DNA of 64,000 nt, from positions 46,603-110,602 of the forward strand of contig JAFSKF010000025.1 in NCBI GenBank assembly GCA_017449065.1. Reading direction: 5' to 3'. Origin of the DNA: Bacteroidales bacterium (GTDB lineage Bacteria; Bacteroidota; Bacteroidia; Bacteroidales; UBA3663). This document shows positions 26,595-34,387 of this stretch, piece by piece. The position numbers and the translations under genes are program-made. Below the pieces are notes generated by a model. That model saw only the letters and a list, made by a program, of their open reading frames with translations, ran no database searches and was not told the origin of the DNA. Position 1 is the stretch's first letter; each line of letters begins with the position of its first letter.

Positions 26595-26681
26595 GCTTTA
26601 GCCAGCTCTTAGGCTGCTTACTGCCTTACTCCTGAGTATGCTTAGAAGGAGCCTGAAAGGAGCCTAAGAGCAGGCTAAAGG
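26595..26681. repeat. Long imperfect inverted repeat
   Basis: The left arm 26595-26615 (GCTTTAGCCAGCTCTTAGGCT) matches the reverse complement of 26661-26681 with two mismatches. The 45-nt spacer holds further CTCCT/AGGAG pairing and two more AGGAGCCT-like units. It lies just after the cassette 2 terminator. It may be an insertion-sequence remnant or a second bidirectional terminator. Confidence 0.55.
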
Positions 26682-26742
26682 CTTTTGAAGAGCCTAAAAT
26701 ATGCCGGTTGCAAACCTGACTTTACATCATCCTTTATTTCTC

Positions 26743-27010
26743 TATTGCGAAAATAATGCGAAAAGGCGAAAGTGTGCGAAAATGAATATATGGTTATTGC
26801 ATGATAAATATATGTCTGAATATTTTAAACACGAATTGCCACGAATGATCACGAATTACCACGAATGATCATAAATAATGTCAGTTTTCGCGTATTTCGC
26901 TATTTTCGCATTTTTCGCAATAGAAATTAAATGGCACACAGAACTCACAGAACTCACGGAAATATAAATCCTTTGAATCCTTTTAATCCGTGTTCGCTAA
27001 ATTTTCGCAA
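26743..27010. repeat. MITE-like intergenic repeat, copy D (split), with a 20-bp tandem pair
   Basis: The right-arm part (ATTGCGAAAATAATGCGAAA..., 26744-26806) comes first, and the left arm plus core (TTTCGCTATTTTCGCATT...CACACAGAACTCACAG...) lies at 26893-27005. Between them a 20-bp unit is repeated twice at 26831-26850 and 26851-26870 with 19 of 20 bases identical. The order is permuted relative to copies B and C, as if two copies were partly deleted and fused. The whole 26480-27201 gap holds no gene I can support. Confidence 0.6.
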
Positions 27011-27106
27011 TAAGAAATTTCGTTTTAGCTAAACTGTAAATAGCAGATGTCATTTTTCAGAAAGCAGCAGAATAAGAGGGAAGAAAGAAAAAAAAGGAAA
27101 GAAGTG

Positions 27107-27138
27107 TTTGTAAAAAAAGGCGAAAAGTTGTAATTTTG
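27107..27138 (+). promoter_or_regulatory. Promoter of the broken DUF4143 ATPase gene
   Basis: TTTG at 27107-27110 and TAATTTTG at 27131-27138, 20 bp apart. The motif GCGAAAAGTTGTAA occurs twice here (27120 and about 27155), with a third relative at 27184. Confidence 0.5.
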
Positions 27139-27201
27139 CACCTGAAAAGGTGGCGAAAAGTTGTAAATCGTTCGCTGAAATAGTCGCAAAAAGTTGTTTT
27201 T

Positions 27202-28099
27202 ATGCTTAGAAGGAAAGTACTGAATCCCGCTCAACTTCGAAGAATTTTTGTGGGCAAATGGCGTTTCTGATCAGGTTCTCGACTTACTGAAAAAATCCTT
27301 TCAAGATGAGACTGCTGTACCGGATTTCATCCATCAGCAAATGAGTCTGTACTATCGCCAGTTCCTTGCAGTCGGTGGCATGCCGGAGGCTGTACAGACA
27401 TTCGTGAACAACCCGGATTTCCGGACTGTGGAGAAAGTTCACCGTTCCATTCTGACCACCTACCGTGCAGACATTAACCAGTATGCAGGGAAAGATCAGG
27501 TGCTGGTAAAGCGGGTTTTCGATGCCATACCCTCAGAATTAGCAAAAGAAGACAAGCGGTTTGTTCTGGCAGACCTGGAAAAAGGCGCTTCACGGCGCAA
27601 GTACGAAGACCCAACCCAATGGCTTATCGATGCGGGCATTGCTTATTACTCTTTCAACACATCAGCCTTTGAATTGCCTTTTGAGACAACGGAAAACCGT
27701 AAACTGTACAAGTTGTATTTGGTTGATACGGGGCTGCTGGGAAGCATCCTTCTCAAAGGCATCCAGTTTCAAGTGCTCAGCGGATACATCAGCGTCAATG
27801 AGGGAGCGCTTACTGAGAACTACGTTGCCTGTGCCTTGTCTGCCAACGGGTTCTCACTACACTATTACGATAAGAACAGCAAGCAGGAGCTGGACTTCAT
27901 TATCGAAGAGCAGAACAAAATTTCCATCATTGAGGTGAAGTCAGGGGAGAAATACAAGAAACATGCCTCATTGGATGCAGCCATTAGAGACCATGCGGAT
28001 AAGGTTTACCGCTCTATCGTATTGAGCCGGTATAATGTCAGTAAAAAGGACGACGTGCTATATCTTCCACTCTACATGACATTCCTCCTTTTCCCGTGA
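27202..28099 (+). pseudogene. AAA ATPase with DUF4143 domain, internal deletion of the ATPase part
   Basis: The intact C-terminal part reads from PLNFEEFLWANG (frame open from 27224) to 28099 and matches the DUF4143 half of the large family of Bacteroidota ATPases: GGMPEAVQTFV, DADI-like YRADINQYAG, YKLYLVDTGLLG, GALTENYVACAL, and the nuclease-like ELDFIIEEQNKISIIEVKSG. The N-terminal P-loop domain is missing. Directly upstream, ATG 27202 starts MLRRKVL, which resembles the family's first residues, but it then joins the later part out of frame with a TGA at 27221. An internal deletion of roughly 150 codons best explains this. A residual product could start at TTG 27248, without ATPase activity. 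Confidence 0.75.
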
Positions 28100-28145
28100 T
28101 AAGCATCCGATATAATACCGGTATTTTAATAAATTGCATCATTTA

Positions 28146-28177
28146 TTTGGATAATTCTGCAATTTTTGCTAACTTTG
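28146..28177 (+). promoter_or_regulatory. Promoter of the MFS-POT-hpt gene run
   Basis: TTTG at 28146-28149 and TAACTTTG at 28170-28177, 20 bp apart. The first start codon is at 28204. Confidence 0.65.
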
Positions 28178-28203
28178 CGCCCAAATATTATAATTTTGTA
28201 AAA

Positions 28204-29580
28204 ATGACAAGTGCAATTCAAAAAAGATTGAGCGATTCGAAGGCAGCGCGATGGACAGCGCTAGCAATCGTCTCAATTACGATGATGTTCGGTTATTTTT
28301 TCACCGATGTCATGTCTCCCTTGGAACCGCTTCTGACAGCAGCCAAAGGAACGGAGGACGGCCTGGGTTTAGGTTGGTCTTCCGGTGAGTACGGATGGTT
28401 CTCGGGTGCTTACGGCCTGATGAACGTGTATCTGTTCCTGCTGTTCTTGGGCGGCATTATTCTCGATAAGTTCGGTATCCGCTTCACGGGTGTCATGAGT
28501 ACGAGCCTGATGTTTCTGGGTGCCGTCATCAAATGGTGGGCAGTCAGGACTGATTTCGGTGATGCGACCGTTTGGGTGCCTTTCGGAGGCGACGTGCTGG
28601 TGCAGGTGGCATACGCCGGTTTGGGCTTTGCTATTTATGGCGTGGGTTGCGAAATTGCCGGAATCACCGTATCGAAGGTGATTGTCAAGTGGTTTACGGG
28701 ACGAGAGCTGGCTACCGCTATGGGATTGCAGGTGGCACTGGCGCGTATTGGTACTGCCGTCGCGTTGGCAGCATCGTTACCGATAGCCAAGGCTTTCGGT
28801 GGCGTGTCCGCTTCCGTGGGGCTGGGTGCAGCCTGCCTGTGCATTGGCCTGATTGCGTTCTTGGTTTACAATGTGATGGACAAGAAGGAGGATCAGGCGG
28901 TAGAGGCTGCGGCAGCAGAACCGGAAGAAGGGTTCAAGTTCTCCGACTTGAAACTGCTCTTCCTGAATCGGGGCTTCTGGTATGTGACATTGCTTTGCCT
29001 GATGTTCTATGCCGGTGTATTCCCGTTCCTGAAGTTCGCCACCAAACTGATGATCTTCAAGTATGGCGTCAACGACGAATTGGCGGGTCTGATTCCTGCC
29101 ATGCTGCCTTTCGGAACCATCTTCCTGACTCCGTTCTTCGGGGGTGTGTATGATAAGTACGGCAAGGGAGCTACGCTGATGCTCATCGGTTCTTGTCTGT
29201 TGACTTTCGTGCATGTTGTGTTCGCCCTGCCGCTGAATCATTGGCTGCTGGCTATTGCCGTGATGGTGTTGTTGGGCATTGCTTTCGGTCTGGTTCCTTC
29301 CGCTATGTGGCCATCGGTTCCGAAAATTATCCCGATGAAGCTGTTGGGTACCGCCTACGCCCTGATTTTCTACATCCAGAATATCGGTCTTTCGATGGTG
29401 CCTATGTGGATCGGTGCCGTCAACGAGAAGAACACCGATGCCAACGGCTTTATCGACTATACCGAATCGATGACCATCTTTGCAGCCTTCGGTGTGCTGG
29501 CCATCATCATTTCATGGCTGCTGATTCGCGAAGACAAGCTCAAGGGCTATGGCCTGGAACAACCGAATGTAAAGAAATAA
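28204..29580 (+). CDS. MFS transporter, MFSD1-like (possible peptide transporter)
   Basis: A 458-aa inner-membrane transporter with about 12 helices. The start is ATG 28204; an in-frame extension to 28096 would run through the promoter. The segment KVIVKWFTGRELATAMGLQVALARIGTAV resembles the matching block of MFSD1 and its bacterial relatives as I recall it, and FGIRFTGVMS after TM2 fits the MFS loop. Mammalian MFSD1 exports dipeptides from lysosomes, and the next gene is a POT peptide transporter, so peptide transport is plausible but not proven. The central loop (about 235-260) is acidic. Confidence 0.75.
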   Translation: MTSAIQKRLSDSKAARWTALAIVSITMMFGYFFTDVMSPLEPLLTAAKGTEDGLGLGWSSGEYGWFSGAYGLMNVYLFLLFLGGIILDKFGIRFTGVMSTSLMFLGAVIKWWAVRTDFGDATVWVPFGGDVLVQVAYAGLGFAIYGVGCEIAGITVSKVIVKWFTGRELATAMGLQVALARIGTAVALAASLPIAKAFGGVSASVGLGAACLCIGLIAFLVYNVMDKKEDQAVEAAAAEPEEGFKFSDLKLLFLNRGFWYVTLLCLMFYAGVFPFLKFATKLMIFKYGVNDELAGLIPAMLPFGTIFLTPFFGGVYDKYGKGATLMLIGSCLLTFVHVVFALPLNHWLLAIAVMVLLGIAFGLVPSAMWPSVPKIIPMKLLGTAYALIFYIQNIGLSMVPMWIGAVNEKNTDANGFIDYTESMTIFAAFGVLAIIISWLLIREDKLKGYGLEQPNVKK

Positions 29581-29608
29581 ACAACTAACACATTTAAATA
29601 TAAAAACA

Positions 29609-31177
29609 ATGAGTCTGACGCTTTCAATCACTTGGATTGTTGTCTTGTTTGCCATTTGGCTGTATTTCCTCTATGTGTCGTACAAGGGACAGCCAAAGGG
29701 ACTTTGGGTGCTGGCCGTCGCTAACACCGGCGAACGTTTCGGTTACTACACCATGCTGGCCGTTTTCGTATTGTTCTTGGGCGAAAACTTCGGTTTCAGC
29801 AACGATACTGCGAGCGAAATCTACACATGGTTCCTCATGTTGGTGTATTTCCTGCCTTTGTTTGGCGGTATTCTGGCTGATAAGTTCGGGTTCAATAAGA
29901 TGGTGGTGGTAGGTATCATCATCATGTTCTTGGGCTATCTGCTGCTTTCGTTGCCGCTGGGTGGCGATAGCGTAGCCGTCACCGCCATGTTGGCTGCTTT
30001 GGCTCTGGTGAGTGCCGGCACCGGTTTGTTCAAGGGTAACTTGCAGGTAATGGTGGGCGATCTCTATAATGCTCCCGAATTTGCAGACAAGCGCGATTCC
30101 GGTTTCTCGCTTTTCTATATGGCCATCAACGTGGGTGCCCTGTTTGCCCCGACAGCCGCTATCGGTATAATGGATTGGGCGCAGAACTCGCTGGCTTATA
30201 GCAAGGCAGATGCCTATCACTTCGCTTTTGCCGTTGCCTGTGTTTCGGTGGTGTTCTCCATCATCGTCTATTTTGCAGGTATGAGCACGTTCCGCCACGT
30301 GATGAATGTGACTCGCAAGAAAGACAATACTGCGGCAGTCGAAGTGGCAGAGGAAGATCCGAAAGAAACCAAAGAGCGTATCATCTGCCTCGGTTTGGTG
30401 TATGCTGTTGTCGTCTTCTTCTGGATGGCATTCCACCAGAACGGTCTGACGCTTACCTGGTTTGCAGATGAGTTTACGGCACGCGAGTCCAGCGGATTCC
30501 TGGGCATGCTGTTCGATGTCAAGAATCTTTTGGCCGGTATCTTCGTGGTGTATGGCCTGTTCGGTATTTTCCAGAACAAGGGGCTGAGCCGCATCCTGGC
30601 AGGAGCCTTGATCCTGCTGGGCGCTTCCTATTTCATCCTAAATATTCCTGCTGATGGAACCGTCGTTCCGATCAGTGCTCCTATTTTCCAGCACTTCAAT
30701 GCCTGCTTTGTGGTGATGTTGACTCCGGTTTCCATCGCATTGTTCGGTTGGCTGGCAAGCAAGGGCAAGGAACCGAAAGCTCCGTTCAAGATCGGTTTGG
30801 GTATGCTGGTGGCAGGTGCTGCCTATCTGATGCTTACCCTGGCTTGTCTGGATATGCCAACTCCCGATTATCCGAATCACGTCTATGACGCTTCGCCCAG
30901 CCTTCTGGTCAACACCTACCTGATTCTGACCTTTGCAGAGTTGCTGCTTTCACCGATCGGTATCAGCTTCGTAACGAAAGTATCCCCTGCCAAATATAAG
31001 GGTATGATGATGGGCGGCTGGTTTGTGGCTACGGCACTTGGCAACAAGCTTGTTACCGTTGCCGGACACATGTGGAGCCTGCCGTTGCCTATAGTTTGGG
31101 GTGTGCTGATGGGCATCTGTCTCTTGGCTGCCGCCTTCATTTTTGCCATTATCAAACGTCTCAATAAGGTTGCCTGA
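29609..31177 (+). CDS. Proton-dependent oligopeptide transporter (POT/PTR family)
   Basis: A 522-aa transporter. The TM1 block GERFGYYTMLAVFVLFL matches the POT E-x-x-E-R/F-x-Y-Y-like region (the family normally has ExxERFxYY; here NTGERFGYY keeps ERFxYY). ADKFGFNKMVVVGIIIMFLGY in TM2-3, GTGLFKGNLQVMVGDLY near residue 133, and FSLFYMAINVGALFAP near 162 are the family signatures. A long loop follows at about 225-265. POT proteins take up di- and tripeptides with protons. It lies 28 bp after the MFS gene and 3 bp before hpt. Confidence 0.9.
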   Translation: MSLTLSITWIVVLFAIWLYFLYVSYKGQPKGLWVLAVANTGERFGYYTMLAVFVLFLGENFGFSNDTASEIYTWFLMLVYFLPLFGGILADKFGFNKMVVVGIIIMFLGYLLLSLPLGGDSVAVTAMLAALALVSAGTGLFKGNLQVMVGDLYNAPEFADKRDSGFSLFYMAINVGALFAPTAAIGIMDWAQNSLAYSKADAYHFAFAVACVSVVFSIIVYFAGMSTFRHVMNVTRKKDNTAAVEVAEEDPKETKERIICLGLVYAVVVFFWMAFHQNGLTLTWFADEFTARESSGFLGMLFDVKNLLAGIFVVYGLFGIFQNKGLSRILAGALILLGASYFILNIPADGTVVPISAPIFQHFNACFVVMLTPVSIALFGWLASKGKEPKAPFKIGLGMLVAGAAYLMLTLACLDMPTPDYPNHVYDASPSLLVNTYLILTFAELLLSPIGISFVTKVSPAKYKGMMMGGWFVATALGNKLVTVAGHMWSLPLPIVWGVLMGICLLAAAFIFAIIKRLNKVA

Positions 31178-31180
31178 TCT

Positions 31181-31723
31181 ATGGAAGGAGTGATTCAGGT
31201 TTCCGACCGCTATTTCAAGAAATACCTCAGCCAGGACAAGATCTTGGCTGAGGTGGATCGTGTAGCCGCACAAATCAATGCGGATCTGGCGGGTACGGCA
31301 CCGCTGTTTCTGTGCGTCTTGAACGGGGCCTTTGTTTTTGCCGCAGACCTGTTCCGTCGTATCCATATTCAGGATGCAGAGATTTCCTTTGTGCGCATGA
31401 AGTCGTATGACGGACTTGCCACCACCGGTACGGTTCGTGCTCTTTCGAGCATTCCGGAAAATGTGGCCGGTCGCACGGTGGTCGTGGTGGAAGATATTGT
31501 CGATTCGGGCTACACCCTTGAACGTATGGTGCGCTGGCTGAAAGAGCTGGGAGCCGTGGATGTACGCATTGCCGTGCTGCTCAATAAACCGAAAGCCCGC
31601 AAGGTCGAATCCCTCACCATCGATTATTGCTGCATGGAAATCCCCAACGACTTCATTGTCGGTTACGGTCTCGACTACAACGAAGTAGGCCGCAACCTGC
31701 CCGACATCTACGTGGTGACATAA
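31181..31723 (+). CDS. hpt: Hypoxanthine phosphoribosyltransferase
   Basis: A 180-aa cytosolic purine-salvage enzyme making IMP/GMP from hypoxanthine/guanine and PRPP. The PRPP-binding motif VVVVEDIVDSGYT is at residues 100-112, LNGAFVFAADLFRR at 48-60 and VRMKSYDG near 71 give the other active-site loops, and VGYGLDYNEVGRNLPDIYVV closes the protein as in bacterial HPRTs. It starts 3 bp after the POT gene stop, so it is translated from the same message, although the functions are unrelated. Confidence 0.95.
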   Translation: MEGVIQVSDRYFKKYLSQDKILAEVDRVAAQINADLAGTAPLFLCVLNGAFVFAADLFRRIHIQDAEISFVRMKSYDGLATTGTVRALSSIPENVAGRTVVVVEDIVDSGYTLERMVRWLKELGAVDVRIAVLLNKPKARKVESLTIDYCCMEIPNDFIVGYGLDYNEVGRNLPDIYVVT

Positions 31724-31735
31724 ACTATAAATCAA

Positions 31736-32638
31736 ATGATACAGTCTATGACCGGATACGGCAAGTCTTCTGCCGTAATCAATAATAAAAGAATTACCGT
31801 CGAGGTGCGCTCGCTCAACAGCAAACAGCTGGATCTGAATATGCGGGTGGCTCCTCAATATCGGGAGCGTGAGATGGAGTTCCGCTCGATGATTCAGCAA
31901 GCTGCACAGCGAGGCAAAATCGATTTGACAATGACCGTCGAAAACTTGGGCGGGGCAACCGCAACAAGAATCGACTTCGATCTTGCCAAAACTTATTTAG
32001 GGCAGATCCTGGAGCTTCGGAAAGAATTGCATCTCAACAAAGAACAACCGGCTTCGTTGAGCGAAGAGGTGCAATTGTTGCAGACGGTGCTACGGATGCC
32101 GGAAGTCATTTCGCAGCAAAGCCAGGAGGCAAACGAAGAAGAGCTGACCGAGGTGACGCAAGTGGTGGCAGAGGCACTCGATAACTTTGTGGCTTTCCGT
32201 GTGCAGGAAGGTACTTCCCTCTACAAGGTCTTTACCGAGAAAATCGCGAATATCCGTTCGCTCTTGGAAAGCGTAGAGATCTACGAGAAAGAACGTACGG
32301 AGAAAATTCGTCAGAACATCATCGATAAACTGACGCAGCTTCCGGTCGATTACGACCGCAACCGACTGGAACAGGAAATGATTTACTACATCGAGAAGCT
32401 TGATGTGAACGAAGAGAAGCATCGGTTGGACAATCATCTGAAATATTTCGTCGAGACGATGGATGCTGAAATGGATGCAGGCGGAACCGGCAAAAAGTTA
32501 GGTTTCATTGCCCAAGAGATGGGTCGCGAGATCAATACGTTGGGCAGCAAGTCAAACCATGCAGAGATGCAGCGTATCGTGGTGAAGATGAAAGATGAGT
32601 TGGAACAGATTAAAGAACATGTCTTGAACGTTTTATAG
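31736..32638 (+). CDS. YicC-family endoribonuclease-like protein
   Basis: A 300-aa protein starting MIQSMTGYGKSSA and VEVRSLNSKQLDLNMRVAP, the fixed N-terminal signature of YicC. The C-terminal part has YIEKLDVNEEKHRLDNHLKYF and KKLGFIAQEMGREINTLGSKSN, typical of DUF1732. E. coli YicC acts as an RNase affecting small-RNA turnover. The gene is 6 bp before gmk; yicC-gmk adjacency is widespread, which supports the call. It is cytosolic, with no TM segments. Confidence 0.93.
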   Translation: MIQSMTGYGKSSAVINNKRITVEVRSLNSKQLDLNMRVAPQYREREMEFRSMIQQAAQRGKIDLTMTVENLGGATATRIDFDLAKTYLGQILELRKELHLNKEQPASLSEEVQLLQTVLRMPEVISQQSQEANEEELTEVTQVVAEALDNFVAFRVQEGTSLYKVFTEKIANIRSLLESVEIYEKERTEKIRQNIIDKLTQLPVDYDRNRLEQEMIYYIEKLDVNEEKHRLDNHLKYFVETMDAEMDAGGTGKKLGFIAQEMGREINTLGSKSNHAEMQRIVVKMKDELEQIKEHVLNVL

Positions 32639-32644
32639 GAAATT

Positions 32645-33214
32645 ATGGCTAAAGGAAAACTGATGATTTTCAGCGCTCCGTCAGGCAGCGGCAAATCGAC
32701 ACTGGTGCAATATCTGATGCAGCAGAATCCGAATCTGGCATTCAGCGTTTCATGCACCAGTCGCGCACCGAGAGGTACGGAAAAACACGGTGTGGAATAT
32801 TATTTTCTGACTCCCGAGGAGTTCCGCAAGCACATTGCACAGAACGATTTCCTCGAATATGAGGAAGTCTATCCCGATAAGTTCTATGGAACGTTGAAAA
32901 GCGAGGTGGAGCGGCTGAGTGAGGCCGGCAAGATTGTGCTTTTCGATGTGGACGTGAAAGGCGGTATCAATATCAAGAAGTTTTATGGAGACCGAGCCTT
33001 GAGTGTGTTTGTCCAGCCGCCTTCGGTCGAAGAACTGAGCCGCCGGTTGCACAGTCGGGGTACCGATACGGAAGAAGTGATTCAGACTCGTCTCGATAAG
33101 GCAGCCTACGAGCTCACTTTCGCCTCACAGTTCGACCGTATTGTGGTGAACGACAATCTGGATGAAGCCAAAGCGGAAGTGCTGAAACTGATGAACGATT
33201 TTTTGTCGGAATAA
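32645..33214 (+). CDS. gmk: Guanylate kinase
   Basis: A 189-aa enzyme phosphorylating GMP to GDP. The P-loop SAPSGSGKST lies at residues 10-19. The GMP-binding block SCTSRAPRGTEKHGVEYYFL (about 37-56) and EYEEVYPDKFYGT (about 75-87) are complete, and lid residues follow near 130. Length and order match the family. It continues the yicC-gmk-nadD run and starts 6 bp after yicC. With hpt nearby, purine nucleotide supply may be linked. Confidence 0.97.
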   Translation: MAKGKLMIFSAPSGSGKSTLVQYLMQQNPNLAFSVSCTSRAPRGTEKHGVEYYFLTPEEFRKHIAQNDFLEYEEVYPDKFYGTLKSEVERLSEAGKIVLFDVDVKGGINIKKFYGDRALSVFVQPPSVEELSRRLHSRGTDTEEVIQTRLDKAAYELTFASQFDRIVVNDNLDEAKAEVLKLMNDFLSE

Positions 33215-33216
33215 CC

Positions 33217-33792
33217 ATGAGAATCGGCATCTATTCGGGGTCGTTCAATCCTGTGCATCTCGGACATGTGGCTTTGTCCGACTTTCTGGTGCAGGAGGGG
33301 TTTGTCGATGAGGTGTGGCTCATCCGTTCGCCGCTCAATCCGCTCAAACAGGGGACTGAACTGATGAGCAATGAGGCTCGCCAACATATGCTGGAGCTGG
33401 CAATCGAGGGACATAAGGGCTTGCGTGTCTGTACCATCGAGGATGAGCTTCCCGTACCGAACTACACGATTGTCACCCTGCAGACCTTGCAGCAACGATA
33501 TCCGCTGCACGAGTTTTACCTGATTATAGGTGCCGACAACTGGCTGATTTTTAATCGCTGGAAGGACTGGGATACCATCCTCCGCGATTTCCATCTGATA
33601 GTCTATCCTCGTCCCGGTTATCCGTTGTCGGCATTGGCGACAGATGAATTTCCGACGGTGCGCCTGGTTGATGCCCCCTTGCACGATATTTCTTCAACCG
33701 AGATCCGGGAGGCGCTGAAGAAAGGACTGGATATCTCTAATATGTGCGACCCCAAGGTCGTCGAATACCTACATAAATATGCTTCCTGCTAA
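33217..33792 (+). CDS. nadD: Nicotinate-nucleotide adenylyltransferase
   Basis: A 191-aa enzyme joining nicotinate mononucleotide and ATP to deamido-NAD. GSFNPVHLGH (residues 8-17) is the nucleotidyl transferase GxFxPxHxGH motif, with H14 and H17. The second motif ISSTEIREALKKG lies near residue 160. It begins 2 bp after the gmk stop and overlaps the exonuclease gene by 14 nt. nadC is also in this window (58239). The C-terminus has the YLH motif usual in NadD. Confidence 0.95.
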   Translation: MRIGIYSGSFNPVHLGHVALSDFLVQEGFVDEVWLIRSPLNPLKQGTELMSNEARQHMLELAIEGHKGLRVCTIEDELPVPNYTIVTLQTLQQRYPLHEFYLIIGADNWLIFNRWKDWDTILRDFHLIVYPRPGYPLSALATDEFPTVRLVDAPLHDISSTEIREALKKGLDISNMCDPKVVEYLHKYASC

Positions 33793-34381
33793 AATTACCA
33801 AAGAGGAGTTTAATGCTTTGCCGGTGGTGGAGTTTACCGGTAATGTCATTGTGATCAATACCATTGAGCAAGCAGAAAGAGCCGTTCAGTCGATTCGTGA
33901 TGCACACACGGTGATAGGATTCGACACGGAAACGCGTCCTTCGTTTGTGAAAGGACAGACCTACAAGGTTTGTCTGGTGCAGTTGTCGGCAGGGCGGACT
34001 GCCTATCTGTTCCGGTTGAACCTTATTCCCGGTTTCTGTACTCCTTTGAAGGCTTTGCTGGAAGATCCAGCAGTAATAAAAGTAGGTCTCTCCACCAAAG
34101 ATGATTTCAACGGACTGCGCAAATGGGAGCCCGATTTTGCTCCCCGAGGATTTATCGATCTGCAGCACCTGGTGAAAGGTTACGGCATCGAAGAACTGAG
34201 TTTGGCCAAGATCTATGCCATTCTGTTCGGTAAGCGTATTTCAAAGCGTCAGCGTCTCACCAACTGGGAGGCTCAGAGTCTGACCGACCGCCAGTTGTCG
34301 TATGCAGCTTTCGATGCCGTATCGTGTGTGGAGATCTACAAAATGCTGATGCACATGGGCAATAACATTATTGAGCAGTAA
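33779..34381 (+). CDS. DEDDy-type 3'-5' exonuclease (RNase D-like)
   Basis: A 200-aa stand-alone 3'-5' exonuclease domain. The DEDD acids are visible: Asp and Glu in IGFDTETRPSF near residue 50, an Asp in KVGLSTKDDFNGL near 108 and the final Asp in YAAFDAVSCVEIY near 180, with Tyr four residues before, giving DEDDy. It lacks the HRDC domain of full RNase D. The start lies 14 nt inside nadD. Such proteins degrade RNA or DNA 3' ends; the substrate here is unknown. It is the last gene of the plus-strand run and is only 6 bp from the convergent efflux gene. Confidence 0.88.
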   Translation: MLPAKITKEEFNALPVVEFTGNVIVINTIEQAERAVQSIRDAHTVIGFDTETRPSFVKGQTYKVCLVQLSAGRTAYLFRLNLIPGFCTPLKALLEDPAVIKVGLSTKDDFNGLRKWEPDFAPRGFIDLQHLVKGYGIEELSLAKIYAILFGKRISKRQRLTNWEAQSLTDRQLSYAAFDAVSCVEIYKMLMHMGNNIIEQ

Positions 34382-34387
34382 ATTATT

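Noticed and set aside
21400..27010. CRISPR array from the recurrent GCGAAA motifs
   Set aside because: Repeats are irregularly spaced, variable in length and lie in four separate intergenic copies; no cas genes.
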